Below, in pieces: positions 50,357-64,000 of a stretch of DNA of 64,000 bases. The notes beneath the pieces are model-generated. The model saw only the letters and a program-made list of their open reading frames with translations, did not search any database and was not told the origin of the DNA. The stretch lies in assembly GCA_937907425.1 (NCBI GenBank), contig CALCIE010000075.1, positions 1-64,000 on the forward strand, given 5' to 3'. This stretch comes from ZC4RG42 sp003242425 (GTDB lineage Bacteria > Pseudomonadota > Gammaproteobacteria > Burkholderiales > SG8-39). The position numbers and the translations under genes are program-made. The stretch's first letter is position 1, and every line of letters begins with the position of its first letter.

Positions 50357-51793
50357 TCAAGCCTCGTTGCCGTCGGCATCGAGGGGCAGCAGAAAGCTGA
50401 AACGCGCCCCCTGGTTCGGCGCGCCTTCGGCCCGGACCCGGCCGCCGTGCCGGTCGACGATCCTTTTCACGATCGCCAGGCCGACCCCCGTTCCGGGAAA
50501 CTCCTGGCCCTGATGCAGGCGCTGAAACACCTCGAACAGTTTGCCGGCGTAACGCATGTCGAACCCCACGCCGTTGTCTTCGATGGTGTATGCCGCCCAG
50601 CCGTCGTCCTGCACGCCGCCGAAGATGCGGATCACCGGCTGTTCCGCCTTGCCGGAGTATTTCAACGCATTGTCGATGAGGTTCGCCCACACCTGACGCA
50701 ACAACGCTGCGTCGCCGAAGGCCTGCGGCAGATCGCCGACTTCGAAACGCGCCCGCAGGGTGTCGCGCGAATCGGCGCGGAAAGCGGCGATCACCTCTTC
50801 CACCAATGCCTTCATGTCGACGGGCTCGCGATGCAGCGCCTGACGGCCCACGCGCGAAAAGGCGAGCAGATCGTCGATGAGCCGGCCCATGCGCTCGGCG
50901 TTGCCGCGCACCACGCCGAGCAGGCGGCGTCCTTCGGCATCGAGCGCCGCGCCGTACTCTTCCTCGAGGATATGCGCGAAGCTCGAAATCGCGCGGACCG
51001 GCGCGCGCAGATCGTGCGAAACGGAATAGGAGAAGTCCTCCAATTCCTTGTTGATCGCCTGCAACGCCTCGGCGCGCTTTTCAAGGGCGCGGTTGAGATC
51101 CATCACCCGGCGCTGGATCGCCCGGTGCGCCCGCGCGGTGCGATCGAGATACATGAGCGCCAGGATCAGAACGAGCAGGCAGATGCCGAAACCGGCGACG
51201 ATGAGCGTCTGCAAGGATGCAGCCGCGGCCTCCGCCTCGGTCTGGTTGCGTCGCAAGCGCTCGCGCTCGGCATCGGCCAGCGCCGTCAGCAGCTCGCCGA
51301 TGCCCGCCAGACGCAACGCCGACGCCCGCTCCTCGTCCGAGGCCGGGCCGCTGCCCGCGCGCGCACCGGCGCGCAACCCGGCGAGATCGTCCTGCATGAG
51401 CCGGTCGAGGCTCAACAGTCGTACGCGTTGTTCGGCGCCGTCTATCGCCACTTCGAGCTGCGCCATGCGCGCGCCCGTCTCGCGGACCGCCGCTTCGAAT
51501 TGCGCCAGGCTGGAGGGATCGCCCGCGGATGCGTACGCCTCCCAGGCGCCACGGGCGCGCCGATGCGCCGCCGACGCCTCCTGCAGCTGCACGAGCGCAT
51601 CGTGCGCCTGCACGATCGCCCGCAGGCGTTCCTGTTGTCTCAGGACACCCTGATAACAAAGGCCGGCGACGAGCGCCAGCACCACGAGCGCGCCGGCGAT
51701 GGCCGCGGTGGCAACCCGGCGTTGCAGCGCGGACGTGCCGTCCGCGCCTGAAACGCGTTCCGTAGACCGGCCACTCAACTGCAGCGCTTTCAT
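50357..51793 (-). CDS. CHASE3-type sensor histidine kinase
   Basis: The 478-residue kinase has two transmembrane helices (about 28-48 and 195-216) around a helical periplasmic sensor of the CHASE3 type. A short linker and coiled coil lead to the dimerisation domain with phospho-acceptor His260 in SYSVSHDLRAPVRAISSFA. The ATPase domain has the N-box QVWANLIDNALKYSGK, G1 ENGVGFDM-like DNGVGF, and G2 GTGVGLAIVKRIVD. This is the phytochrome-type HisKA/HATPase arrangement. No response regulator gene is adjacent. A sigma-54-type promoter with a near-consensus match lies at 51948-51963, 155 bases upstream. ATG at 51793. Confidence 0.9.
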   Translation of the reverse strand: MKALQLSGRSTERVSGADGTSALQRRVATAAIAGALVVLALVAGLCYQGVLRQQERLRAIVQAHDALVQLQEASAAHRRARGAWEAYASAGDPSSLAQFEAAVRETGARMAQLEVAIDGAEQRVRLLSLDRLMQDDLAGLRAGARAGSGPASDEERASALRLAGIGELLTALADAERERLRRNQTEAEAAAASLQTLIVAGFGICLLVLILALMYLDRTARAHRAIQRRVMDLNRALEKRAEALQAINKELEDFSYSVSHDLRAPVRAISSFAHILEEEYGAALDAEGRRLLGVVRGNAERMGRLIDDLLAFSRVGRQALHREPVDMKALVEEVIAAFRADSRDTLRARFEVGDLPQAFGDAALLRQVWANLIDNALKYSGKAEQPVIRIFGGVQDDGWAAYTIEDNGVGFDMRYAGKLFEVFQRLHQGQEFPGTGVGLAIVKRIVDRHGGRVRAEGAPNQGARFSFLLPLDADGNEA

Positions 51794-51947
51794 TGCATCC
51801 GCGACGATCGAGGCTCCCGGATACGCGGCGCCCGGCGGTGGACGCTGAACGCCGCGGCGTCGCCCTCCCGGCCGGGGGATGGGAATCGAACCAGGCCGAC
51901 AGACCGCCGCTCACGAACGCCGCGATACTGTGGCGCTTGGCAACTGA

Positions 51948-51963
51948 AGCAACTATGGTGCCC
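51948..51963 (-). promoter_or_regulatory. Near-consensus sigma-54-type promoter upstream of the histidine kinase
   Basis: On the minus strand, GGGCACCATAGTTGCT matches GGCAC at positions 2-6 and TTGCT at 12-16, with GG and GC correctly spaced. Only positions 1 and 7 differ from TGGCACG-N4-TTGCT. Transcription would start near 51937 and the leader to the ATG at 51793 would be about 144 bases. It is the best sigma-54 match found in the window. Confidence 0.7.
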
Positions 51964-52114
51964 TGGACATAACCGCGCGGGCCTGCATCGGTCCGTCAGG
52001 TCGACTCGCCACCGCCGCCTTCGCCTGAAAACGGAAAAGCGCCCGCTCCGACGGCAAAGGACGCCCCTTGTGGTGGTAATGCGCGCCGCGCCGCCGGGCG
52101 CGTCGCTCAAAGGG

Positions 52115-52134
52115 AAGCCGCCTCGAACGAGGCG
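52115..52134 (-). terminator. glmS 3' hairpin
   Basis: GCCGCCTC at 52115-52122 pairs with GAGGCGGC at 52127-52134 around a 4-base loop. On the minus strand it lies 50 bases after the glmS stop, and is followed by TTCCCTTTGAG, only a weak T-tract. It is a plausible terminator or 3'-end stabilising element. Confidence 0.55.
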
Positions 52135-52183
52135 GCCGACTCGCTGGAACGCCGTTACAAAGAGAGCCGCGGCGAGCGGCGGG

Positions 52184-54010
<1,827 letters not shown>

Positions 54011-54066
54011 GTCTACACCGTCACTGAGAATGCTGCTTGTACGGGACCCGTCCCATCCGCGGACGA

Positions 54067-55428
54067 TCACTTCGGCGTCTTGGTCGGCCGCTTCCAATTC
54101 GCGATCGATACCTGCCGCACGCGCGACAGGGTCAGCTGTTCCGCCGGCGCATCCTTGGTGAGGGTCGTGCCGGCCGCAAGGGTCGCGCCGCGGCCCACGC
54201 GCACGGGCGCGATGAGCTGCGTGTCGGAGCCGATGAACACGTCGTCCTCGATCACGGTGCGATGCTTGTTCGCGCCGTCGTAGTTGCAGGTGATGGTGCC
54301 CGCACCGACGTTGACGTTGCGCCCCACTTCGCTGTCGCCGATGTAGCTGAGGTGGTTCGCCTTGGAATGGGCACCGATGGAGCTCGCCTTCACTTCGCAG
54401 AAATTGCCGATGTGCACCGACTCGGCGAGCTGCGTTTGCGGCCGCAGGCGCGCATAAGGTCCGATCCGGCAGTTGGCTCCGATGTCGGCGCCGTCGAGAT
54501 GACAGAAGGCCTCGATGCGCGTATCGGCTGCGATGCGGACGTTGCGCAACACGCAGTTCGGGCCCACGTATACGCGGTCGCCCAGGACCACTTCGCCTTC
54601 GAACACGCAGTTGACGTCGATGTGGACGTCGCGCCCGCAGGCGAGCGACCCGCGCACGTCGAGGCGCGCCGGGTCGGCGAGCGTGGCGCCCTGCTCCAGC
54701 AACTGCGCGGCGATGTTGCGCTGATGGATGCGCTCCAGCTCGGCGAGCTGGGCCTTGCTGTTGACGCCGAGCGTCTCCCAGACGGCGCCGGGCTGAAAGG
54801 CGCGCACTTCCACGCCCTCCGCCACCGCCCGCGCGATGATGTCGGTGAGGTAGTACTCGCCCTGCGCGTTGTCGTTCTGGAGCGAGCCGACCCAGGCGGC
54901 GAGCCGCCGGGTGGGCAGGGCCATGATGCCCGTGTTCACTTCGCGCACACGCAGCTGCTCGGGCGTGGCGTCCTTGTGTTCGACGATGCGCAGCACGCGG
55001 CCGTCGTCGGCGCGTACGATGCGGCCGTAGCCGGCGGGATCGTCGAGCTCCACGGTCAGCAGGGCCAACGACCCTTGTGCGGCCGCCTCGAGCAGCGGCT
55101 TCAAGGTCTCCGCCCGGATGAGCGGCACGTCGCCGTAGAGCACCAGGGTCGGCCCGTCCGGATCGAGATGCGGCAGCGCCTGCTGCACTGCGTGCCCCGT
55201 GCCGAGCTGCGGCTCCTGCAACACCCATTGCACGGCGGCGTCGGCGAAAGCCTCGCGCACCGTTTCGCCGCCGTGACCGTACACCACGCAGATGCGCCGC
55301 GGCGCGAGCGTCTGCGCCGTGGCGAGGACGTGGGCGAGCAGCGGACGGCCGCCGAGTTCGTGCAGCACCTTGGGCCGGTCGGAATGCATGCGCTTGCCCT
55401 GACCGGCGGCGAGAATGACAATGTTCAT
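54067..55428 (-). CDS. glmU: Bifunctional GlmU: GlcNAc-1-P uridyltransferase / glucosamine-1-P acetyltransferase
   Basis: The 453-residue protein has the uridyltransferase domain with LAAGQGKRMHSDRPKVLHEL at residues 6-25, VVYGHGGETVREAF, EPQLGTGHAVQQ and VLYGDVPLI. The C-terminal left-handed beta-helix shows NVGAGTITCNYDGANKHRT and the acetyl-CoA site. It makes UDP-GlcNAc for peptidoglycan, lipopolysaccharide and here also the EPS precursor pathway. The ATG at 55428 is chosen because it places the nucleotide loop at the usual distance from the N-terminus. The usual glmU-glmS order is kept, with 56 bases between. Confidence 0.97.
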   Translation of the reverse strand: MNIVILAAGQGKRMHSDRPKVLHELGGRPLLAHVLATAQTLAPRRICVVYGHGGETVREAFADAAVQWVLQEPQLGTGHAVQQALPHLDPDGPTLVLYGDVPLIRAETLKPLLEAAAQGSLALLTVELDDPAGYGRIVRADDGRVLRIVEHKDATPEQLRVREVNTGIMALPTRRLAAWVGSLQNDNAQGEYYLTDIIARAVAEGVEVRAFQPGAVWETLGVNSKAQLAELERIHQRNIAAQLLEQGATLADPARLDVRGSLACGRDVHIDVNCVFEGEVVLGDRVYVGPNCVLRNVRIAADTRIEAFCHLDGADIGANCRIGPYARLRPQTQLAESVHIGNFCEVKASSIGAHSKANHLSYIGDSEVGRNVNVGAGTITCNYDGANKHRTVIEDDVFIGSDTQLIAPVRVGRGATLAAGTTLTKDAPAEQLTLSRVRQVSIANWKRPTKTPK

Positions 55429-55514
55429 CGACGCGATTTTCTGGTGGAAGGAGTCGGTACTGGCGACGCGCCGATGGTACACGCGGTTCTTCGCGGCTTC
55501 CAGCCGAGGGACTG

Positions 55515-55530
55515 CGGCATGCGCGTTGCC
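55515..55530 (+). promoter_or_regulatory. Sigma-54-type promoter candidate of the DUF4124 gene
   Basis: CGGCATGCGCGTTGCC has GGCA at positions 2-5, G at 7 and a perfect TTGC with GG and GC 10 bases apart. Positions 1, 6 and 16 differ from the consensus. The start would be near 55541, about 45 bases before the ATG at 55586. Confidence 0.4.
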
Positions 55531-55585
55531 TCATCCGGGACGAAACGTCCCGCCGTACAACCCGCCGACATGCCGGAGGTCAGCC

Positions 55586-56143
55586 ATGGCCGCATTACCC
55601 GTGCAGCACCTGCTCGCAGCCTGCGCCGTAAGTGTGCTCAGTTTGGGCTTCGCTGCATCGGCCGGTGCAGAAATTTACAAATGGACCGACGAGCGCGGCG
55701 TCGTGCATTACAGCAACAGCCGTCCCGCCGCGGTGCAGAAGATCGAGCGTGTGTCCGATGACCGCTTGAGCGTGGTGGAGATGCGCAAGCCCTCGGCCGA
55801 GGAAGTACGCGCATTGAACGAGCGCCTGACCAACCGGCGCATCCGTCAATTGGAAGAGGCTTTGTACGCCGCCCGGCAGGCGCCGGCCGTCGCCTACGCA
55901 TCGCCTGCGGAAAGCGCGCCGGTCTATTACCCGGCCGGCGGCTATTACTGGGGTTCGGCGCATCCGCCCGTGGGCGAGATCCTCATCGATCGCAACCTCG
56001 ACGAGCGGGGCCGCAGCCGGCATACCCGCATCCAGCTCCTGCCGCGCTACCGGATCGGGCCCGGCCCTTACGGCATCGGCGGCCAAGCCATTCCGGTCCA
56101 GCCGCGCGAACCCAGGCACTTCCTGTCGCGCTCGCTGCGCTAG
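55586..56143 (+). CDS. Exported DUF4124 domain protein
   Basis: The 185-residue protein has a signal peptide (to about residue 28, ending SAGA) and then the DUF4124 block AEIYKWTDERGVVHYSNSRP, a short beta hairpin often found in secreted proteins of Proteobacteria. The remainder contains a short coiled-coil-like segment (SAEEVRALNERLTNRRIRQL) and a Tyr/Gly/Pro-rich tail without known motifs. The function is unknown. GGAGGTCAGCC gives a good ribosome binding site. It ends five bases before the convergent gltD stop. Confidence 0.83.
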   Translation: MAALPVQHLLAACAVSVLSLGFAASAGAEIYKWTDERGVVHYSNSRPAAVQKIERVSDDRLSVVEMRKPSAEEVRALNERLTNRRIRQLEEALYAARQAPAVAYASPAESAPVYYPAGGYYWGSAHPPVGEILIDRNLDERGRSRHTRIQLLPRYRIGPGPYGIGGQAIPVQPREPRHFLSRSLR

Positions 56144-56148
56144 CGGCT

Positions 56149-57597
56149 TCAGCGCGGCAGCAGGGACGAGCCCATCAGGTATTCGTCCACCGCCCGCGCG
56201 CACTGGCGACCTTCGCGGATCGCCCAGACGACGAGCGACTGGCCGCGCCGCATATCGCCCGCGGCGAAGACCTTGGGATGGGAGGTCTGGTAGCAGCCGG
56301 GACCGTCGGTGGAAGCGCGCACGTTGCCGCGCGGATCTTTCTCCACGCCGGCCTGTTCGAGCAGGCCCGTCTGCACCGGACCCACGAAACCCATCGCGAA
56401 CAGCACCAAGTCGGCGGGGATCTCGAATTCGCTGCCCGGAATCTCGCTCATTTTCATCTGGCCGGTGGCTTCGTCGCGCTTCCATTCGACGCGCGCGGCG
56501 ACCAGCGCCTTGACCTTGCCGTTCTCGCCCCTGAAGGCCTTGGTCGTCACCGCCCAGTCGCGCTGCACGCCTTCTTCATGCGAGGACGAGGTGCGCAGCT
56601 TGAGCGGCCAGTACGGCCAGGTGAGCTCCTTGTTCTCGTGCACGGGCGGCTGCGGCAGCAGTTCGAGCTGGGTCACCGACTTGGCGCCCTGGCGGTTCGA
56701 GGTGCCCACGCAGTCGGAGCCGGTGTCGCCGCCGCCGATCACGACCACGTGCTTGCCGGTGGCGGTGATCTGTCCCGGCACCGGATCGCCCGCCACCACC
56801 TTGTTCTGCTGGGCGAGGAATTCCATCGCGAAATGGATGCCATCCAGCTCGCGGCCGGGCACCGGCAGGTCGCGCGGCTGTTCGGCGCCGCCGGCGAGCA
56901 CGACGGCGTCGTACTCGTCGAGCAGACGCGCGAACGGCAGGTCGCGGCCCACGTTCACGCCAGTACGGAACTGCACACCCTCTTCCTGCATCTGCGCCAC
57001 GCGGCGGTCGATGTGGTGCTTTTCGAGTTTGAAGTCGGGAATGCCGTAACGCAGCAGCCCGCCCACGCGGTCGGCTTTCTCGTACACCACCACGTCATGG
57101 CCGGCGCGCGCGAGCTGTTGCGCGGCGGCGAGGCCCGCGGGACCCGAACCGACGACGGCGACGCGCTTGCCGGTCTTGTGCTTGGGCGGCTGCGGCCGCA
57201 CCCAGCCCATCTCCCAGGCCTTGTCGATGATGGCGTGCTCGATGGACTTGATCCCGACCGGATCGTCGTTGATGTTCAGCGTACAGGCCGCCTCGCAGGG
57301 CGCCGGGCACACACGGCCGGTGAACTCGGGGAAGTTGTTGGTGGAATGGAGGACCTCGATCGCCTCCTGCCACTTGCCGTTGTAAACGAGGTCGTTCCAG
57401 TCCGGGATGATGTTGTGGACCGGGCAGCCGTTGGTGCAGAACGGGATGCCGCAATCCATGCAGCGCGCCCCCTGCACCTTGGCTTCCTCGTCGCTCAGGC
57501 GCAGCACGAACTCGCGGTAATGCTTGACCCGTTCGCTCGGCGGTTCGGTCGCTTCCTGCAACCGCTGGAATTCCATGAACCCGGTGATCTTGCCCAT
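56149..57597 (-). CDS. gltD: Glutamate synthase small subunit
   Basis: The 482-residue subunit has N-terminal iron-sulphur Cys residues at 46, 49, 54 and 58 (CMDCGIPFCTNGCP). Two Rossmann domains follow: VAVVGSGPAGLAAAQQLARA for FAD and VVVIGGGDTGSDCVGTSNRQ for NADPH. VFAAGDMRRGQSLVVWAIRE is the conserved C-terminal FAD-binding block. It takes electrons from NADPH to the large subunit through FAD and 4Fe-4S clusters. It follows gltB by 89 bases on the same strand. The ATG at 57597 gives the family start MGKITGFMEFQR. Confidence 0.97.
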   Translation of the reverse strand: MGKITGFMEFQRLQEATEPPSERVKHYREFVLRLSDEEAKVQGARCMDCGIPFCTNGCPVHNIIPDWNDLVYNGKWQEAIEVLHSTNNFPEFTGRVCPAPCEAACTLNINDDPVGIKSIEHAIIDKAWEMGWVRPQPPKHKTGKRVAVVGSGPAGLAAAQQLARAGHDVVVYEKADRVGGLLRYGIPDFKLEKHHIDRRVAQMQEEGVQFRTGVNVGRDLPFARLLDEYDAVVLAGGAEQPRDLPVPGRELDGIHFAMEFLAQQNKVVAGDPVPGQITATGKHVVVIGGGDTGSDCVGTSNRQGAKSVTQLELLPQPPVHENKELTWPYWPLKLRTSSSHEEGVQRDWAVTTKAFRGENGKVKALVAARVEWKRDEATGQMKMSEIPGSEFEIPADLVLFAMGFVGPVQTGLLEQAGVEKDPRGNVRASTDGPGCYQTSHPKVFAAGDMRRGQSLVVWAIREGRQCARAVDEYLMGSSLLPR

Positions 57598-57686
57598 CGC
57601 TGTTTACGTCCTGTTGTCCGGCACCGGGCGCAGCATCCGTCGAGCGTACGGATACGCGCCCGATCCCATCGAAATACTCTCGGTGA

Positions 57687-62339
<4,653 letters not shown>

Positions 62340-62433
62340 AATCACTTCCTCGTTCCAGGGGCCCCGCCGGGGACCCGTCAGTGCAAGCGCGCACCAGGAC
62401 GAACGGCGCTCGCCCTTCGGCGCGGGGGGAACG

Positions 62434-62462
62434 ACTATACGCTTCGCATCCCCCGCACTCAA
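62434..62462 (-). promoter_or_regulatory. Sigma-70-type promoter of gltBD
   Basis: On the minus strand a -35 element TTGAGT (62462-62457) and a -10 element TATAGT (62439-62434) are separated by exactly 17 bases. Transcription would start near 62427, 88 bases before the GTG start of gltB. Confidence 0.7.
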
Positions 62463-62487
62463 GAACGAATTCACTCGAAGTTGTCAA

Positions 62488-62504
62488 TGCCCAGAAATGG
62501 TGCG
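62488..62504. promoter_or_regulatory. Degenerate NtrC-like half-site
   Basis: TGCCCAGAAATGGTGCG has the same right half (GAAAT-GGTGC) as the two better sites upstream, but the left half is degenerate. Its centre is 31 bases from the centre of the first good site. Confidence 0.3.
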
Positions 62505-62518
62505 GGTCTGAGGCCGAT

Positions 62519-62535
62519 TTCACCGAAATGGTGCA
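62519..62535. promoter_or_regulatory. NtrC-like dyad, proximal
   Basis: TTCACCGAAATGGTGCA contains CACC-N5-GGTG, which resembles the NtrC consensus TGCACC-N5-GGTGCA. It lies about 70 bases upstream of the gltB -35 element, in the normal range for an activator or repressor of this promoter. Confidence 0.5.
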
Positions 62536-62537
62536 GC

Positions 62538-63629
62538 TCAATTCACCGAGTTGGTGCATGCGTCCACGATCGCGCGCAGCGCATCGCGGTCGACGCTGTC
62601 GTGGACGAAGGCATCGCCGATGGCGCGCAACAGCACGAAGCGCAGCCGCCCGCTCTCGTTCTTCTTGTCCACGCTCATGAGCTCCAGATAGCGCTCGAAG
62701 CCCAGCGCCGGTCCCGCCGCCGGCAGGCCGGCGCGCGCGATCAGCTCGCGCACCCGCTCGCGCGCCGCGGCATCGATCAGGCCCAGCCGGCGCGAGAGGT
62801 CCGCGGCCATGACCATCCCCGCCCCGACGGCTTCGCCGTGCAGCCAGGTGCCGAAACCCAGACCGGCCTCGATGGCATGGCCGAAGGTATGACCGAAATT
62901 GAGCACCGCGCGCAGTCCGGACTCGCGTTCGTCCAGCGCAACGACCTCGGCCTTGATTTCCACCGAACGCTTGATGGCATGGATCAGCGCTTCGGCATCG
63001 CGCGCGAGCAGACGCTCGATGTTCGCTTCCAGCCATTGGAAATAGTCCGCGTCGCGAATGGCGCCGTGCTTGATGATCTCCGCGATGCCGGCCTTGAGTT
63101 CGCGATCCGGCAGCGTCGAAAACGTGTCGATGTCGGCCAGCACCGCGATCGGCTGATGGAAAGCGCCGATCATGTTCTTGCCGAGCGGATGGTTGATGCC
63201 CGTCTTGCCGCCCACCGAGGAATCCACCTGCGCGAGCAGCGTGGTCGGCATCTGCACGAAAGGCACGCCGCGCATGAAGGCGGCGGCGGCAAAGCCGGTG
63301 ATGTCGCCGATGACGCCGCCGCCCAGCGCGATCAGCGTGGTCTTGCGGTCGCAGCGGTGCCGCAGCAGGGCGTCGAAAATGAGATTGAGCGTCGGCCAGT
63401 CCTTGTGGTCTTCGCCGTCGGGAAGCACCACCGACAAGGCTTCGATGCCCGCGCGTTCGAAGGCTCGTACGACGCGATCGAGGTAAAGCGGCGCGACGAC
63501 GGTGTTGCTGACGATCATCACGCGCCGTTGCGGCAGGAGCGGCGCGAGCAGATCGATACGCTCGATCAGACCGGCGCCGATGTGGATGGGATAGCTGCGC
63601 TCGTCGAGCGCTACGCGGATCGTTTGCAT
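62538..63629 (-). CDS. aroB: 3-dehydroquinate synthase
   Basis: The 363-residue protein has all AroB blocks: LPDGEDHKDWPTLNLIFDAL, IALGGGVIGDITGFAAAAFM, VQMPTTLLAQVDSSVGGKTG (NAD and zinc regions), LKAGIAEIIKHGAIRDADYF and LNFGHTFGHAIEAGLGFGTW with zinc His residues. It makes 3-dehydroquinate from DAHP in the shikimate pathway. ATG at 63629; it overlaps the aroK end by 19 bases, the usual aroKB arrangement. The last residues (ACTNSVN) are encoded inside an NtrC-like dyad, so the coding end and the gltB regulatory region overlap. Confidence 0.97.
   Translation of the reverse strand: MQTIRVALDERSYPIHIGAGLIERIDLLAPLLPQRRVMIVSNTVVAPLYLDRVVRAFERAGIEALSVVLPDGEDHKDWPTLNLIFDALLRHRCDRKTTLIALGGGVIGDITGFAAAAFMRGVPFVQMPTTLLAQVDSSVGGKTGINHPLGKNMIGAFHQPIAVLADIDTFSTLPDRELKAGIAEIIKHGAIRDADYFQWLEANIERLLARDAEALIHAIKRSVEIKAEVVALDERESGLRAVLNFGHTFGHAIEAGLGFGTWLHGEAVGAGMVMAADLSRRLGLIDAAARERVRELIARAGLPAAGPALGFERYLELMSVDKKNESGRLRFVLLRAIGDAFVHDSVDRDALRAIVDACTNSVN
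62542..62558. promoter_or_regulatory. NtrC-like dyad, distal (inside the aroB 3' end)
   Basis: TTCACCGAGTTGGTGCA has the same CACC-N5-GGTG form as the proximal site; the centres are 23 bases apart, about two helical turns. It overlaps the last codons of aroB. Confidence 0.5.
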
Positions 63630-64000
63630 TCTTCAGGCAGTGACAACAGCAGTTCCTTGGTCAGGCTCGCCACGCTCTGCTGACCGGTTTCCAGCACCAG
63701 GTCCGCCGTCTCGCGGTAGAGCGGATCGCGAATCGCGTACAGCTCCTTGAGCTTGGCCAGCGGATCGGCGGTGCGCAACAGCGGCCGGGACTTGTCGTGA
63801 CGCGTGCGCTGCCACAGATCCTCCGGCTGCGCATGCAGGTAGACGACATAGCCGCGGCTGCGCAGGCGTTCCCGGTTGAGGGCATCGAGGATAGCACCGC
63901 CCCCGGTCGCCAGGACGATGCCGTCGAGCTGCGTCAGCCGGTCGATGGCTTCCACCTCCCGCGCACGGAAACCGGCCTCGCCCTCGATTTCGAAAATCAC
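63611..64000 (-). CDS. aroK: Shikimate kinase, C-terminal part (cut by the window edge)
   Basis: About 130 residues are visible and the frame is open at the right edge, so the N-terminus with Walker A lies outside. The part seen includes IFEIEGEAGFRAREVEAIDR, GIVLATGGGAILDALNRERL (the shikimate-binding GGG) and RTRHDKSRPLLRTADPLAKL with the lid Arg. It phosphorylates shikimate. The internal ATG near the edge is not the start. The stop overlaps aroB by 19 bases, so the two are translated together. Confidence 0.93.
   Translation of the reverse strand: MIFEIEGEAGFRAREVEAIDRLTQLDGIVLATGGGAILDALNRERLRSRGYVVYLHAQPEDLWQRTRHDKSRPLLRTADPLAKLKELYAIRDPLYRETADLVLETGQQSVASLTKELLLSLPEECKRSA

Larger units (their letters stand above)
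51794..52183. other. 390-bp intergenic stretch between glmS and the histidine kinase
   Basis: The stretch holds the sigma-54-type promoter at 51948-51963 and the glmS 3' hairpin at 52115-52134. No other gene is credible. A frame of 106 codons reading on the minus strand at 51790-52110 is arginine-rich without homologous features and covers the promoter, so I do not count it as a gene. Confidence 0.6.

Noticed and set aside
51880..51895. GGGAATCGAACC sequence resembling the complement of a tRNA T-loop.
   Set aside because: No five-base T-stem pairing, no D-arm or acceptor stem is found around it on either strand.
51790..52110. 106-codon minus-strand frame next to the histidine kinase.
   Set aside because: Arginine-rich, no conserved features, and it covers the sigma-54-type promoter.
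62380..62396. Sigma-54-like sequence TGGTGCGCGCTTGCA (minus strand) in the gltB leader.
   Set aside because: GG and GC are nine bases apart instead of ten, and it lies downstream of a good sigma-70 promoter.

Overview
The window reads as a chromosomal segment of a GC-rich betaproteobacterium. The taxonomic clues are the aroK-aroB-gltB-gltD order at the right end, a BPSS1780-type membrane gene beside RDD and SpoIIM-type genes at the left end, and a full exosortase A (XrtA/PEP-CTERM) exopolysaccharide locus. The order Rhodocyclales, Nitrosomonadales or Burkholderiales cannot be decided from the sequence alone. No rRNA, tRNA, insertion sequence, prophage or CRISPR array was found. Coding density is very high and many stops and starts overlap.

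Layout. (1) 1-3495, minus strand: a membrane-protein operon (BPSS1780 family, RDD, SpoIIM-type, DUF4129-neighbour type), cut by the window edge. (2) 3711-14703: mixed housekeeping and accessory genes: a DUF364-like protein, an SMR efflux protein, a YnfA protein, DUF488, a secreted metallo-beta-lactamase-fold protein, a branched-chain amino-acid binding protein, a class A penicillin-binding protein, a small lipoprotein, a cupin, a zinc alcohol dehydrogenase, an SRPBCC membrane protein and a DUF421 protein. (3) 15257-40542, minus strand: the XrtA locus. It runs from the export lipoprotein through chain-length protein, tyrosine kinase, outer-membrane barrel, ATPase, UDP-GlcNAc epimerase, deacetylase, FemAB protein, XrtA-EpsI, glycosyltransferases, two amidotransferases, an AMP ligase, a GDP-mannose-type dehydrogenase, a transglutaminase, a second deacetylase and the O-glycosylation ligase. 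Almost every junction is a few bases or an overlap, so it looks like one long operon. (4) 40799-42718: a nitroreductase-like and a ThiF-like gene. (5) 42747-51793: two LolC/E-like permeases, a LolD-like ATPase, a LolA-like periplasmic protein, a DUF1302-like outer-membrane barrel, two FeeM-type N-acyltransferases and a CHASE3 histidine kinase. (6) 52184-64000: glmS, glmU, a DUF4124 protein, gltD, gltB, aroB and the 3' part of aroK.

How it may work together. GlmS and GlmU make UDP-GlcNAc, which the epimerase converts to UDP-ManNAc; the AlgD-like dehydrogenase should make a uronic acid nucleotide. These would feed the glycosyltransferases of the XrtA polysaccharide. No PEP-CTERM substrate, flippase, priming sugar transferase or PrsK/PrsR pair is in the window, so these should lie elsewhere. 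The most interesting part is region 5. Two paralogous acyl-amino-acid-synthase-like enzymes surround the parts of a Lol-like ABC export path, and sigma-54-type promoter sequences (GG-N10-GC with a TTGC -12 element) precede both enzymes, the histidine kinase, the XrtA operon and the DUF4124 gene. This suggests, as an inference, one RpoN-controlled programme joining EPS synthesis with production and export of an acylated small molecule or lipid.
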